From Pleurocapsa minor HA4230-MV1 (lineage in GTDB: Bacteria; Cyanobacteriota; Cyanobacteriia; Cyanobacteriales; Xenococcaceae): DNA of 64,000 nucleotides. Under the pieces are notes generated by a model. It saw only the letters and a list, made by a program, of their open reading frames with translations. It did not search any database and was not told the DNA's origin. This document shows positions 44,010-51,161 of this stretch, piece after piece; position 1 is the first letter of the stretch, and every line of letters begins with the position of its first letter. Where the stretch lies: the NCBI GenBank assembly GCA_019359095.1, contig JAHHHZ010000013.1, forward strand, positions 310,001 to 374,000. The letters are read 5' to 3'. A program made the position numbers and the translations under genes.

Positions 44010-45121
44010 ATGAATTACCAGCAATTTTGAAACTCTTTGAGGAAAGCCAACAACAAGACGAGACTGCATATTTAGCCACGATTGTTAATACCCAAGGCTC
44101 AACCTATCGGCGATCGGGTGCCAAAATGTTGATGACCAATACGGGTCGCATGGTAGGGGCTATTAGTGGCGGTTGCCTAGAAAATGATATCTTCGAGCAT
44201 ACTCGTCAACGGATGCAATCTGGGAAACCAATTGTTGTCACCTACGACACTACGAATAATGAAGATATTGTCTGGGGTTTTGGGATTGGTTGTAATGGTG
44301 TAGTTCAGGTTCTCATCGAACGTCTCGATCGCTGTCTTAATCCAATTGTTTTTTTACAAGCATGTTTTAAGAAAAGACAACCAGGCGTTATTGCAACTGT
44401 GTTTAGTGTCGAGGGTTCGGTTGAGATGGAGATCGGTGCCAGGGTAATGTTTGCCGATGATGGTTTGATCTCTACTAATATTGAAGCACCCAATTTATTG
44501 CAAACCCTCGTCTGTGACATCAAAGCTAGCTTTCAGGCTCGACAGTCAAGCATTCGCAAATATCAATTTCTCTCTGGTAGCGTGGAAGTTTTTATCGAAG
44601 TCATTCAACCACCAACGCCGTTAATAATTTTCGGTGCGGGTAGCGATGCCATACCCGTGGCTAATTTTGCTAAAACATTAGGGTGGAATGTGACCGTTGT
44701 TGATTGTAGAGCCAGTGAAGCAACACGCGATCGCTTTTCTCTAGCTGACCAGGTTATTCTTACTCGTCGAGACATCATTGACCAACAAGTTCTCGTTGAA
44801 ACAGACACCGCTGCTGTAGTAATGACCCATAATTACTTTGACGATCTGGAAATTTTGAAAATGCTGTTGCCCTCTCCCGCTCGCTACATTGGAGTTTTAG
44901 GGGCAAAAAAGCGGACTGAAGGAATACTTGATAATTTAATTTATACCAAAGACCAGTTAGCAAGATTATATTTTCCGATTGGCATCGATCTGGGTGCAGA
45001 AACGCCTCAAGAAATTGCGATCGCGATTATTGCTGAGATTCAAGCTGTTCTCGACCATCGTGCAGCAGGCTTTCTAAAACATCGACAAGCGCCGATTCAT
45101 CTCCTAACACCGTCAATTTAA
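44006..45121 (+). CDS. paoD: XdhC/PaoD-like molybdenum cofactor insertion chaperone
   Basis: The 371-residue protein has an N-terminal XdhC domain (ATIVNTQGSTYRRSGAKML, then GAISGGCLENDIFEH) and a C-terminal Rossmann-type domain (LIIFGAGSDAIPVANFAKTLG, then YIGVLGAKKRTEGIL). XdhC and PaoD bind the cofactor, help its sulfuration and insert it into the catalytic subunit, in the cytoplasm. It overlaps paoC by four bases, and its stop codon lies only two bases before a MITE, which now separates it from mocA. Confidence 0.88.
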   Translation: MNELPAILKLFEESQQQDETAYLATIVNTQGSTYRRSGAKMLMTNTGRMVGAISGGCLENDIFEHTRQRMQSGKPIVVTYDTTNNEDIVWGFGIGCNGVVQVLIERLDRCLNPIVFLQACFKKRQPGVIATVFSVEGSVEMEIGARVMFADDGLISTNIEAPNLLQTLVCDIKASFQARQSSIRKYQFLSGSVEVFIEVIQPPTPLIIFGAGSDAIPVANFAKTLGWNVTVVDCRASEATRDRFSLADQVILTRRDIIDQQVLVETDTAAVVMTHNYFDDLEILKMLLPSPARYIGVLGAKKRTEGILDNLIYTKDQLARLYFPIGIDLGAETPQEIAIAIIAEIQAVLDHRAAGFLKHRQAPIHLLTPSI

Positions 45122-45123
45122 CT

Positions 45124-45331
45124 TAAGTAGGTAGGCAAAATAATTGATCAAACCCCTACCCTTAGAGCTATTTGTCCTAAAGGATTCCTAAAGGATTAGC
45201 TCCTTCGTCCTAAAGGATACCGCTCCGCATATCGCGTCACCGCTCCGCATATTACTCGTTACTCGTTACTCGTTACTCGTTACTTATTACTCCCTAACCT
45301 CATTTCCAATTTAATTACACCCACCTACTTA
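45124..45331. mobile_element. MITE copy 1, TAAGTAGGTRGG ends, between paoD and mocA
   Basis: The left end TAAGTAGGTAGGCAAAATAA and the reverse complement of the right end TAAGTAGGTGGGTGTAATTA are imperfect terminal inverted repeats that begin with TA. The interior has no coding capacity and holds TCCTAAAGGA and GCTCCGCATAT repeats and a run of ACTCGTT units. A second copy lies inverted at 52915-53231. The last base of this copy is the A of the mocA start codon. The TA at both ends fits Tc1/mariner/IS630-type insertion. Confidence 0.75.
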
Positions 45332-45945
45332 TGCTGTCTTCTAGCCAAAACGCGATCGCTGCCGTTATTCTTGCTGCTGGTGCATCGACGCGGATGGGAA
45401 CACCGAAACAACTGTTGTTATATCAAGGACAAAGTTTATTAAGAAGGGTGATTGAGACGGCGATCGCTGCCCATTGCAGTCCGATTTTTGTGGTCTTGGG
45501 TGCATATAGCGATCAAATTCGCTGTGAGCTAAAAGATCTCCCCGTTCAAGTAGTTGAAAACCCTGAATGGCAAACAGGTATGGGATCGTCAATTCGTCAT
45601 GGTATTCAGGCACTAATAGAGACAGCTCCTTTTGTTGAAGCTGCGATTCTTCTCCTCTGCGATCAACCCTTCGTATCAGCGTCAACGATTCACCAGTTAG
45701 AATCTGTCTATCGTTCCACCAACTATCCCATTATTGCCTCAGCCTACCAAAATACCATTGGTGTTCCAGCGTTATTTCACTCAACGCTATTTTTAGAACT
45801 GACTGGCTTGACTCAGGTAGAAGGCGCGAAAAAAGTGATTCAACGCCACATTAATTCTGTTGTTACAGTGGAATTTCCTCAAGGAGCGATCGATCTAGAT
45901 ACTCCTGAAGATTACCAACAGTTTCTAGTAAAGTCTCAAGTTTAA
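45331..45945 (+). CDS. mocA: molybdenum cofactor cytidylyltransferase (MocA-like)
   Basis: This 204-residue nucleotidyltransferase has the signature VILAAGASTRMGTPKQLLLYQGQSLL (about 11-36), a WQTGMGSSIRHGI stretch (about 77-89) and LLLCDQPFVSAST (about 105-117). MocA adds CMP to molybdopterin to form the cytidine-dinucleotide cofactor that PaoC-type enzymes need, which fits its place after paoD. The ATG at 45331 abuts the MITE, so the ribosome site and leader are element-derived. No Shine-Dalgarno sequence is visible. Confidence 0.85.
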   Translation: MLSSSQNAIAAVILAAGASTRMGTPKQLLLYQGQSLLRRVIETAIAAHCSPIFVVLGAYSDQIRCELKDLPVQVVENPEWQTGMGSSIRHGIQALIETAPFVEAAILLLCDQPFVSASTIHQLESVYRSTNYPIIASAYQNTIGVPALFHSTLFLELTGLTQVEGAKKVIQRHINSVVTVEFPQGAIDLDTPEDYQQFLVKSQV

Positions 45946-46053
45946 ATTGAAGGATAAAGTCTTCTCGATCGAGAGGCTAAAAATAGTTAGGCATTAAGTA
46001 TTTTTGGGCATTCTAAATAATAAATGAAAATCCAAAATTAACATTTATAGTTT

Positions 46054-46307
46054 AGAGGATATCTGAAAAGTCTAATTGCTCCGTTTCCAGTGGGTAGATC
46101 CCCCTAAATCCATGCCACTTGCTCTACTTGGGGAGACCCCAAGACCGCAGTGGCTCCCCTTTTTAAGGGGGACTTTGATTCCGATTCCCCCCTTGTTAAG
46201 GGGAGGCAGCGCGTTGCGGAGGTTTCCTCCGTTGTAGCGACTGCCGTGGGCTAGGGGGGATCTGATAGGGTCTAAGCATAACAGAATTGAGTTCTCAGAC
46301 ATCCTCT
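46054..46307. mobile_element. MITE-like element with AGAGGATRTCTGARAA ends
   Basis: AGAGGATATCTGAAAA (46054-46069) and, in reverse complement, AGAGGATGTCTGAGAA (46292-46307) are 16-base terminal inverted repeats with two differences. The 254-base interior contains CCCCTTTTTAAGGGG-type inverted repeats and no transposase. Flanking T and TA bases suggest a TA target. Confidence 0.6.
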
Positions 46308-46330
46308 TAGTAATACGTTAATCTCCTCAT

Positions 46331-46367
46331 CTCCCTATCTCCCTATCTCCCTATCTCCCTATCTCCC
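46331..46367 (+). repeat. tandem repeat of CTCCCTAT
   Basis: Four full eight-base CTCCCTAT units and a partial fifth lie directly after the inverted-repeat element. Such short arrays are length-variable by slippage. Confidence 0.85.
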
Positions 46368-46407
46368 AACATAATTGTAATTACTAACTTTTCTCTGCGT
46401 AACGTCA

Positions 46408-46488
46408 GTAGGTAATTTAATTTATCGTGCATGGAGAAACCAAGGCGATCGCTTTATCATGATCCTCTCGGAAATGGTGAATATTATA
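46408..46488 (+). pseudogene. second relic of GH116 sequence with the shared 45-base repeat
   Basis: Bases 46408-46452 match 39811-39855 (about 39 of 45), and 46446-46488 encode RSLYHDPLGNGEYY, matching RSLYHDALWNGEYY of the intact glucosidase. Compared with the relic at 39811-39985, about 50 bases between two GCGATC sites are missing. It has no coding function. Confidence 0.6.
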
Positions 46489-46628
46489 GAAATAAAGAGC
46501 GCAATTTCACTGAGACTAATTAACATAACTTAACTAGAAGATAGAGATAATTACGGAACTTTTTTTGGTGCTGGGGCAATAGAATCTAATCACAAGTTTA
46601 GTGAAAATTTCTACCCACAAAATAATAA

Positions 46629-47348
46629 ATGTCTTTAGCTCAAGTTCAAACGACAGGTACGTCAACAGATCTCAGGTCAGATAAGCATCTACTGAGACAA
46701 AAGTATCCCCAAAGACGCTTTCACTATAGTCTCAAAGATTTTTTCTCATTTCAGACTGATACTGGCACGATTGATGATTGGAATGAATCCCGTAATATCT
46801 TAGTCAGCGAAAACTTTATTATCGGTTTGATTGCTGGTTTAGAAGAAGAAGTCGGCGATGCTTCTGGGGTTTTAATGTACAACATTGGTCAACAATGGGG
46901 TCAAGAAGATGCCAAATTTTTCCGTAGTTGGTTTCTTAAAGAGTATGGCTATGAAGATTTTAGCCAGCTTAATTTAATGTACGTTCTAGAAGCTTGGTGG
47001 TGGCCCTTTATCACTCAAGGTTGGGGTAACTGGGAAGTAGACATGAGCGATCAAAAAAATGGCTTTATGTTTATCAATATTTTTGACTCTGCCGTAGCTA
47101 GAACTTTAGGTGATGTTGGTAAACCAGTCTGTCACATATATGCAGGTTTGTTTGCAGGTTTCTTTAGTGATTTGATCAATAAAGATCTTGGCTGTATCGA
47201 ACTTCAGTGCTATGCCATGGGAGAAACTTACTGTAAATTTTTACTGGGTAAAAAAGATCGCATTGATGCAGCATCTTTTTGGCATAACGAAGGGGCAACC
47301 GCACGAGATATCCAGAAAAAACTATATAACGGGGAGTATCTCAAGTGA
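46629..47348 (+). CDS. V4R-domain protein, Slr0144-like
   Basis: This 239-residue protein has a C-terminal V4R domain (about 70-215: GLEEEVGDASGVLMYNIGQQWG, then CHIYAGLFAGFFSDLINKDLGCIELQCYAMG with paired Cys and His). V4R domains bind small hydrophobic ligands and occur in chlorophyll-biosynthesis proteins. It is the first gene of a cluster that matches Synechocystis slr0144-slr0152, the photosystem II assembly (PAP) operon. Its TGA overlaps the GTG of the next gene. The operon identity rests on gene order and family content. Confidence 0.82.
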   Translation: MSLAQVQTTGTSTDLRSDKHLLRQKYPQRRFHYSLKDFFSFQTDTGTIDDWNESRNILVSENFIIGLIAGLEEEVGDASGVLMYNIGQQWGQEDAKFFRSWFLKEYGYEDFSQLNLMYVLEAWWWPFITQGWGNWEVDMSDQKNGFMFINIFDSAVARTLGDVGKPVCHIYAGLFAGFFSDLINKDLGCIELQCYAMGETYCKFLLGKKDRIDAASFWHNEGATARDIQKKLYNGEYLK

Positions 47349-47737
47349 GTACTATTGCTGCTTGGCAATGTTTGAGTGTTAATGAATTTATTAGCCAATG
47401 TAACTGGAAAAATATTTCATTTCAAGCACTTACTACATCTGTAGCTCAACGCAAAAATGTCTTGACAGCTTGGCAGTGTTTAACGACTGAAGATTTCTTT
47501 GCCTTAAGTAATTGGTCAGGTAAAGTAGCCTCGGTCGATGGTTTAGAGCAATCAGCCAAGCACCAAGTTACTTTTGCTGTGACTTTGACATCGGCTCAGT
47601 TTTGGCAGTGCTTCAACTGGTTAGGAGAAAAGGAAATCCCTTCACCACAAAAGGTTGAGCAAATATTAGAACAAACCAAAGAAGCAGTTGCTGCCGTTGA
47701 AGAATTTACCCTCAACGATTTATCTCAATTATTCTAA
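47345..47737 (+). CDS. Slr0145-like protein with WQC repeats
   Basis: This 130-residue protein starts at a GTG that overlaps the previous stop (GTGA, 47345). It contains three degenerate repeats: AWQCLSVNEFISQCNW, AWQCLTTEDFFALSNW and FWQCFNW. No wider family is known to me; position in the cluster matches slr0145. The overlap indicates translational coupling to the V4R protein. Confidence 0.75.
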   Translation: MSTIAAWQCLSVNEFISQCNWKNISFQALTTSVAQRKNVLTAWQCLTTEDFFALSNWSGKVASVDGLEQSAKHQVTFAVTLTSAQFWQCFNWLGEKEIPSPQKVEQILEQTKEAVAAVEEFTLNDLSQLF

Positions 47738-47767
47738 TTTATTCTCCGTAGATTTAATTTTATTCCC

Positions 47768-48250
47768 ATGATTACTGAAATTGACTCGTTGATCTATCAA
47801 GCAGAAGCTGAGTATTTGACACAAAAGGATTTGGGAATCTTTAAAAGCCAAATCTTATATTTGTCCGAACGATTAAAAATATATGAACAGATTCGCGATC
47901 AAGAAACAGAAATTTTTCAACATGTAGTTAATCAAATATTCAATAACTTTCCTGATGAGCCTGAATTGAAAGTTACGCGGGCTGTAAAACATTGGCTGGT
48001 GATCCTTCGCTATTGCAGCATGGCGGTTCTATCTAATGATGCACAATATCTTGAGCGGCGAATTTTAGAATGGCTGCCCGAACAGATCGCAGCTCATCAA
48101 ATGCAGGAGCTAGAACAAAATTTGTATGGCTATTTATACAAGCGTCTCAAAAAGAGTTTGGACAATGACCAATTCTCGATCCTACAGCCATATTTAGAAC
48201 AGTCTAAAAATGTTTTATTAAGTCAAAAACAAGCCTTAAAGCCTGCATAG
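47768..48250 (+). CDS. phycobilisome-like globin protein, Slr0146-like
   Basis: This 160-residue protein matches the phycobiliprotein fold weakly: EAEYLTQKDLGIFKSQ at the start, TRAVKHWLVILRYCSMAVLSND in the centre. The cysteine that anchors bilin in phycobiliproteins, before the ILRY motif, is not present (TRAVKHW), so it is probably colourless. In the Synechocystis cluster slr0146 is such a protein and takes part in photosystem II accumulation. The gene follows 30 bases after the previous one. Confidence 0.78.
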   Translation: MITEIDSLIYQAEAEYLTQKDLGIFKSQILYLSERLKIYEQIRDQETEIFQHVVNQIFNNFPDEPELKVTRAVKHWLVILRYCSMAVLSNDAQYLERRILEWLPEQIAAHQMQELEQNLYGYLYKRLKKSLDNDQFSILQPYLEQSKNVLLSQKQALKPA

Positions 48251-48291
48251 ACACTTATTGATTACCCCTTGAGGAGAATTATTACTAAATC

Positions 48292-48978
48292 ATGATTAAC
48301 GTTGCTGATTTAATTTCCGAGTCCCATCTTCCAGGTAACTATTTTGCTCCTACTTCCTATCTACAAGGAGATTTTGAATCTGGTTTAATCGAAAACCGTC
48401 AGGGTGGACGTTTGCTGGCTTTACCCGACACCTTAATTAGGGGTCTTTATAGTGGCTTAGCCGCTGAACTTGGTTCTGCCACTGGTTTAGTTCTTTATAA
48501 CTGCGGTCGTAAATGGGGGAAAAACTTTTTTCGCCGCTTTAGCCAAGAGGTCAGCAGCTATTACCAGCAGCCAGTTGCAACCATGGAAATGATCGAACTT
48601 GTCCAATGTTTAAAACAATGCTGGAAAGCTCATGGCTGGGGTCTAATTGAGCCAAATTTTAGCCACTATCAACAGGGGTTTTTAGTCATTCAGGTCACCA
48701 ACTCTAGCTTTGCTAAGGCGCTCGCGGAGCCTGGACGGAGTCCAATCGCTTCTCCCGATCAACCAGGTTGTTTTATTGAGGCTGGCTTGTTGAGTGCTTT
48801 TTTCTCAGAATTATCAGAAACTGACCTGCACTGTGTGCAAACAACCTGCGAGTCTTTGGGGGCAAGTTCTAATTGGTTTATTTTAGGAATTAAAAAAAGG
48901 CTGGAATCAGTATCAGGGATGGTAGAGCAGGGACAAACTCATACTGCCATTCTGCAAAGTCTGACGGCAAATCAATAG
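48292..48978 (+). CDS. V4R-domain protein, Slr0147-like, with a repeat-derived loop
   Basis: This 228-residue V4R protein (about 60-205) is paralogous to the first gene of the operon: GLAAELGSATGLVLYNCGRKWG and CFIEAGLLSAFFSELSETDLHCVQTTCESLG. Between SSFAKALA and the CFIEAG motif the loop is longer than in the paralogue (residues about 144-160, EPGRSPIASPDQPG). Its DNA (48717-48760) is a GC-rich palindromic repeat, GCGCTCGCGGAGCC...GGAGTCCAATCGC, inserted without breaking the frame. Confidence 0.8.
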   Translation: MINVADLISESHLPGNYFAPTSYLQGDFESGLIENRQGGRLLALPDTLIRGLYSGLAAELGSATGLVLYNCGRKWGKNFFRRFSQEVSSYYQQPVATMEMIELVQCLKQCWKAHGWGLIEPNFSHYQQGFLVIQVTNSSFAKALAEPGRSPIASPDQPGCFIEAGLLSAFFSELSETDLHCVQTTCESLGASSNWFILGIKKRLESVSGMVEQGQTHTAILQSLTANQ

Positions 48979-49011
48979 CGCTCAATCCGAATTATTTAAC
49001 AAGAAAAGCTC

Positions 49012-49494
49012 ATGGTTAAAACTGTTCGACTAGATCCATTTGGAACGAATACGGCGATCGCCACTAACACTAATTTATTGTCAGTGTTAATGCAAAATGA
49101 TGTCGAAGTTACTCAAGAATGTGGTGGTAGAGGAATCTGTGCTACTTGCCATGTCTATATTAGGGAAGGGGAAGAGAGTATTTCTCCTGTAACTAAAAGA
49201 GAACACCGCACCTTGGGTTCGATCACTAGCTGTAATGTCAACTCTCGTTTAGCTTGTCAGGCAAGGGTCATCGGAGAAGGGGTGATTGTCGAGTTACCCG
49301 CAGGGATGTATATCAGCCAAGATGATGATATTGAAGATTTAATTGGTCGCCGAGCGCAGTCTAATCTGCTCCATCCTTTGTCTGGTCAAGTGTTGGTAGA
49401 AGAAGGTAAGCTGATTACGCGGTCTGTGATCGCTCAGCTTCAAACAACTCAGAGTCAGGTTAAAGAGTTTTTAAATAAAAGTGAATCTGTATAA
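49012..49494 (+). CDS. [2Fe-2S] ferredoxin-like protein, Slr0148-like
   Basis: This 160-residue protein has an adrenodoxin-like [2Fe-2S] domain with ligands C37, C43, C46 and C82 (CGGRGICATC, then RLACQ), spacing C-x5-C-x2-C. It is followed by a C-terminal extension of about 60 residues not found in plain ferredoxins. In the Synechocystis cluster slr0148 is a ferredoxin-like protein. It may pass electrons in photosystem II assembly or repair; the partner is unknown. Confidence 0.82.
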   Translation: MVKTVRLDPFGTNTAIATNTNLLSVLMQNDVEVTQECGGRGICATCHVYIREGEESISPVTKREHRTLGSITSCNVNSRLACQARVIGEGVIVELPAGMYISQDDDIEDLIGRRAQSNLLHPLSGQVLVEEGKLITRSVIAQLQTTQSQVKEFLNKSESV

Positions 49495-49515
49495 AAGTCA
49501 AATTAGGTAAATCTT

Positions 49516-49986
49516 ATGTTAAATCAACTAGACCGATTAAGCTTAGAAACAGAAGGTCGTTACGCAACTGAGCAGGAACTACAGTCTCTAAAAAATTTTT
49601 TCCCGACCATTAATGCTCGCTTGAGTGCTTATCAAAAACTGCGTGATGCGGAAGCCGAGATCATCGCTAAGTTGGAGGTAAGGATGCGGGAAAAACAACC
49701 CAATATTTTTAAAATGGGTGATAAGGACGTAACGCAGATGTATCAAAGAGACACTAAAATGGCGCTAAGGATTTCCTTGGCAGCAATGCTGATTGACGAT
49801 CTAGATCGTTTACGGGAAAATCTTCTGTTTTGGTATTTAACTATTATTAAGGCGTTTCAATTCCAACATATTATTACTTTAACTTACGCCACCATGCCAG
49901 AAATTGTGGAGCAGTTCCTTACCCCTGAAGAATTTGCTGTTGTCAAGCCAATTTTGATCTTAAATCAAACAGTATTAGCTGATTAA
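49516..49986 (+). CDS. phycobilisome-like globin protein, Slr0149-like
   Basis: This 156-residue protein has the phycobiliprotein-like N-terminus (LSLETEGRYATEQELQSLKNF, then LSAYQKLRDAEAEIIAKLE) and lacks a bilin-binding cysteine; indeed it has no cysteine at all. It corresponds to slr0149 in order and kind. The next gene in Synechocystis, a ferredoxin (slr0150), is not present here: only 52 bases separate this gene from the TPR gene. Confidence 0.8.
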   Translation: MLNQLDRLSLETEGRYATEQELQSLKNFFPTINARLSAYQKLRDAEAEIIAKLEVRMREKQPNIFKMGDKDVTQMYQRDTKMALRISLAAMLIDDLDRLRENLLFWYLTIIKAFQFQHIITLTYATMPEIVEQFLTPEEFAVVKPILILNQTVLAD

Positions 49987-50038
49987 TTAGTCTTAATTTT
50001 ATCCCTAAACCTTAGTCTCATTACTTATTTAAATCAAC

Positions 50039-50923
50039 ATGAAATCATCTACTCCTAATAAAAATCATTGGTTAGATATTGCCGAAACATCTGCTGTTGT
50101 TGGTTCTATCGGCGGGTCGATCACTAGTGTTGTCCTCAAACAATTTTTGTGGGTCACAATTCCGCTTTCTGTGACTGCGGGACTTGCAGTAGTTAACCAT
50201 CAACGACTCAAGCGAATCATCGCTTCTGAGCAGGCAGCAATGACTGTGTTGATTCAAGACAATCAAGCCAAAGTTAGCCAACTTAAAGAGCAATCAGAAA
50301 AGCAGCATTGGGACAACAAAGTTGAGCTGGCTGAATTAAAAAAGGCTAGTGATACAGCGACTACAAAACTAACACGATTAGACCAGCAACAGAAAACAAG
50401 TTCGGAGATGACAACGCAAGAGTTGCAGACTCTACAAACTTCGATGGCTCAGCTAGATCATCTGACTCAACAGCTAGAACAAGAACAAAGTCAAAACCGT
50501 AAATTGGCTAAAGAGTTGAAAACGATTGAAAAATTTACCCAAATTATCAATAATGACCCTAACTCGGTTGAAGCTCACTATCAAAGAGGCTGTTCTTATC
50601 AGCTTACTGGCAGTATCGAACTAGCAGTTGAGGACTTTTCTAAGGTGATCGAATTACGTAACGATCATGCGGAAGCGTATCATCAACGCGGGTTACTCTA
50701 TTTAGAACTTGCCGATCCCCAAAAGGCAATCATTGATTTGCGTCGGGCATCGCAATATTATATTGGTAAAGGCGACCTAGATAAGTATCGTCAAACTAGA
50801 GACCTCAGCCTAGAAATTCACTTTAATCAGTCTGCCGACGCTAACATTAGCGAAACTATTGAACCGAAGAAAAAAGCAGAACAAAAGCTGGAACCAGTGG
50901 CGGTCAATAATCTTTTTGGTTAA
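50039..50923 (+). CDS. TPR protein with membrane segment and coiled coil, Slr0151-like
   Basis: This 294-residue protein has a hydrophobic N-terminal segment (about 19-48), a long coiled coil (about 58-165, rich in Gln, Glu and Lys) and two TPR units (about 175-240: NDPNSVEAHYQRGCSYQLTG and RNDHAEAYHQRGLLYLEL). Synechocystis Slr0151 is a TPR protein involved in photosystem II repair and thylakoid organisation. The equivalence is by position and domain layout. Confidence 0.82.
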   Translation: MKSSTPNKNHWLDIAETSAVVGSIGGSITSVVLKQFLWVTIPLSVTAGLAVVNHQRLKRIIASEQAAMTVLIQDNQAKVSQLKEQSEKQHWDNKVELAELKKASDTATTKLTRLDQQQKTSSEMTTQELQTLQTSMAQLDHLTQQLEQEQSQNRKLAKELKTIEKFTQIINNDPNSVEAHYQRGCSYQLTGSIELAVEDFSKVIELRNDHAEAYHQRGLLYLELADPQKAIIDLRRASQYYIGKGDLDKYRQTRDLSLEIHFNQSADANISETIEPKKKAEQKLEPVAVNNLFG

Positions 50924-50958
50924 ATTTTGTTGGTTAAGTTGATTAAATATTTTATGGT

Positions 50959-51043
50959 GCGATCCCGAAGGGTAGGCGCGACGCGGTTGCGAAGCAAGTC
51001 CGAAGGACTCAGCTAGTCCTTTAGGGGAGCCTAATCGCTCTCC
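50959..51043. repeat. palindromic repeat cluster before the kinase gene
   Basis: GCGATCCCGAAGGGTAGGCG, GGTTGCGAAGCAAGTCCGAA, then GGACTCAGCTAGTCCTTTAG and GGGAGCCTAATCGC form several overlapping inverted repeats. Parts recur at 27321-27353 and in the GTCCTAAAGGAT family elsewhere. It separates the TPR gene from the kinase gene. Confidence 0.55.
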
Positions 51044-51161
51044 CAAATCAGACTTGGTACTCAGCAAAACTTTTAATTCATTGATGAGTTTGATTAGTTA
51101 GCAGCATAATATGTAACTGAAGAGCATTAGCCAACCATAAATTTAATCTTAAAATTGAAAT

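Larger units (their letters stand above)
45946..46628. other. 683-base repeat-rich gap before the photosystem II assembly operon
   Basis: No gene is supported. The gap holds an inverted-repeat element (46054-46307), an eight-base tandem repeat (46331-46367) and a second GH116 relic (46408-46488). The promoter of the operon starting at 46629 should lie between 46490 and 46628. Confidence 0.6.

Noticed and set aside
46072..46302. 76-residue frame reading LNKGGIGIKVPLKKG
   Set aside because: It lies wholly inside the inverted-repeat element at 46054-46307; such Lys/Gly-rich text is a typical translation of this kind of repeat.
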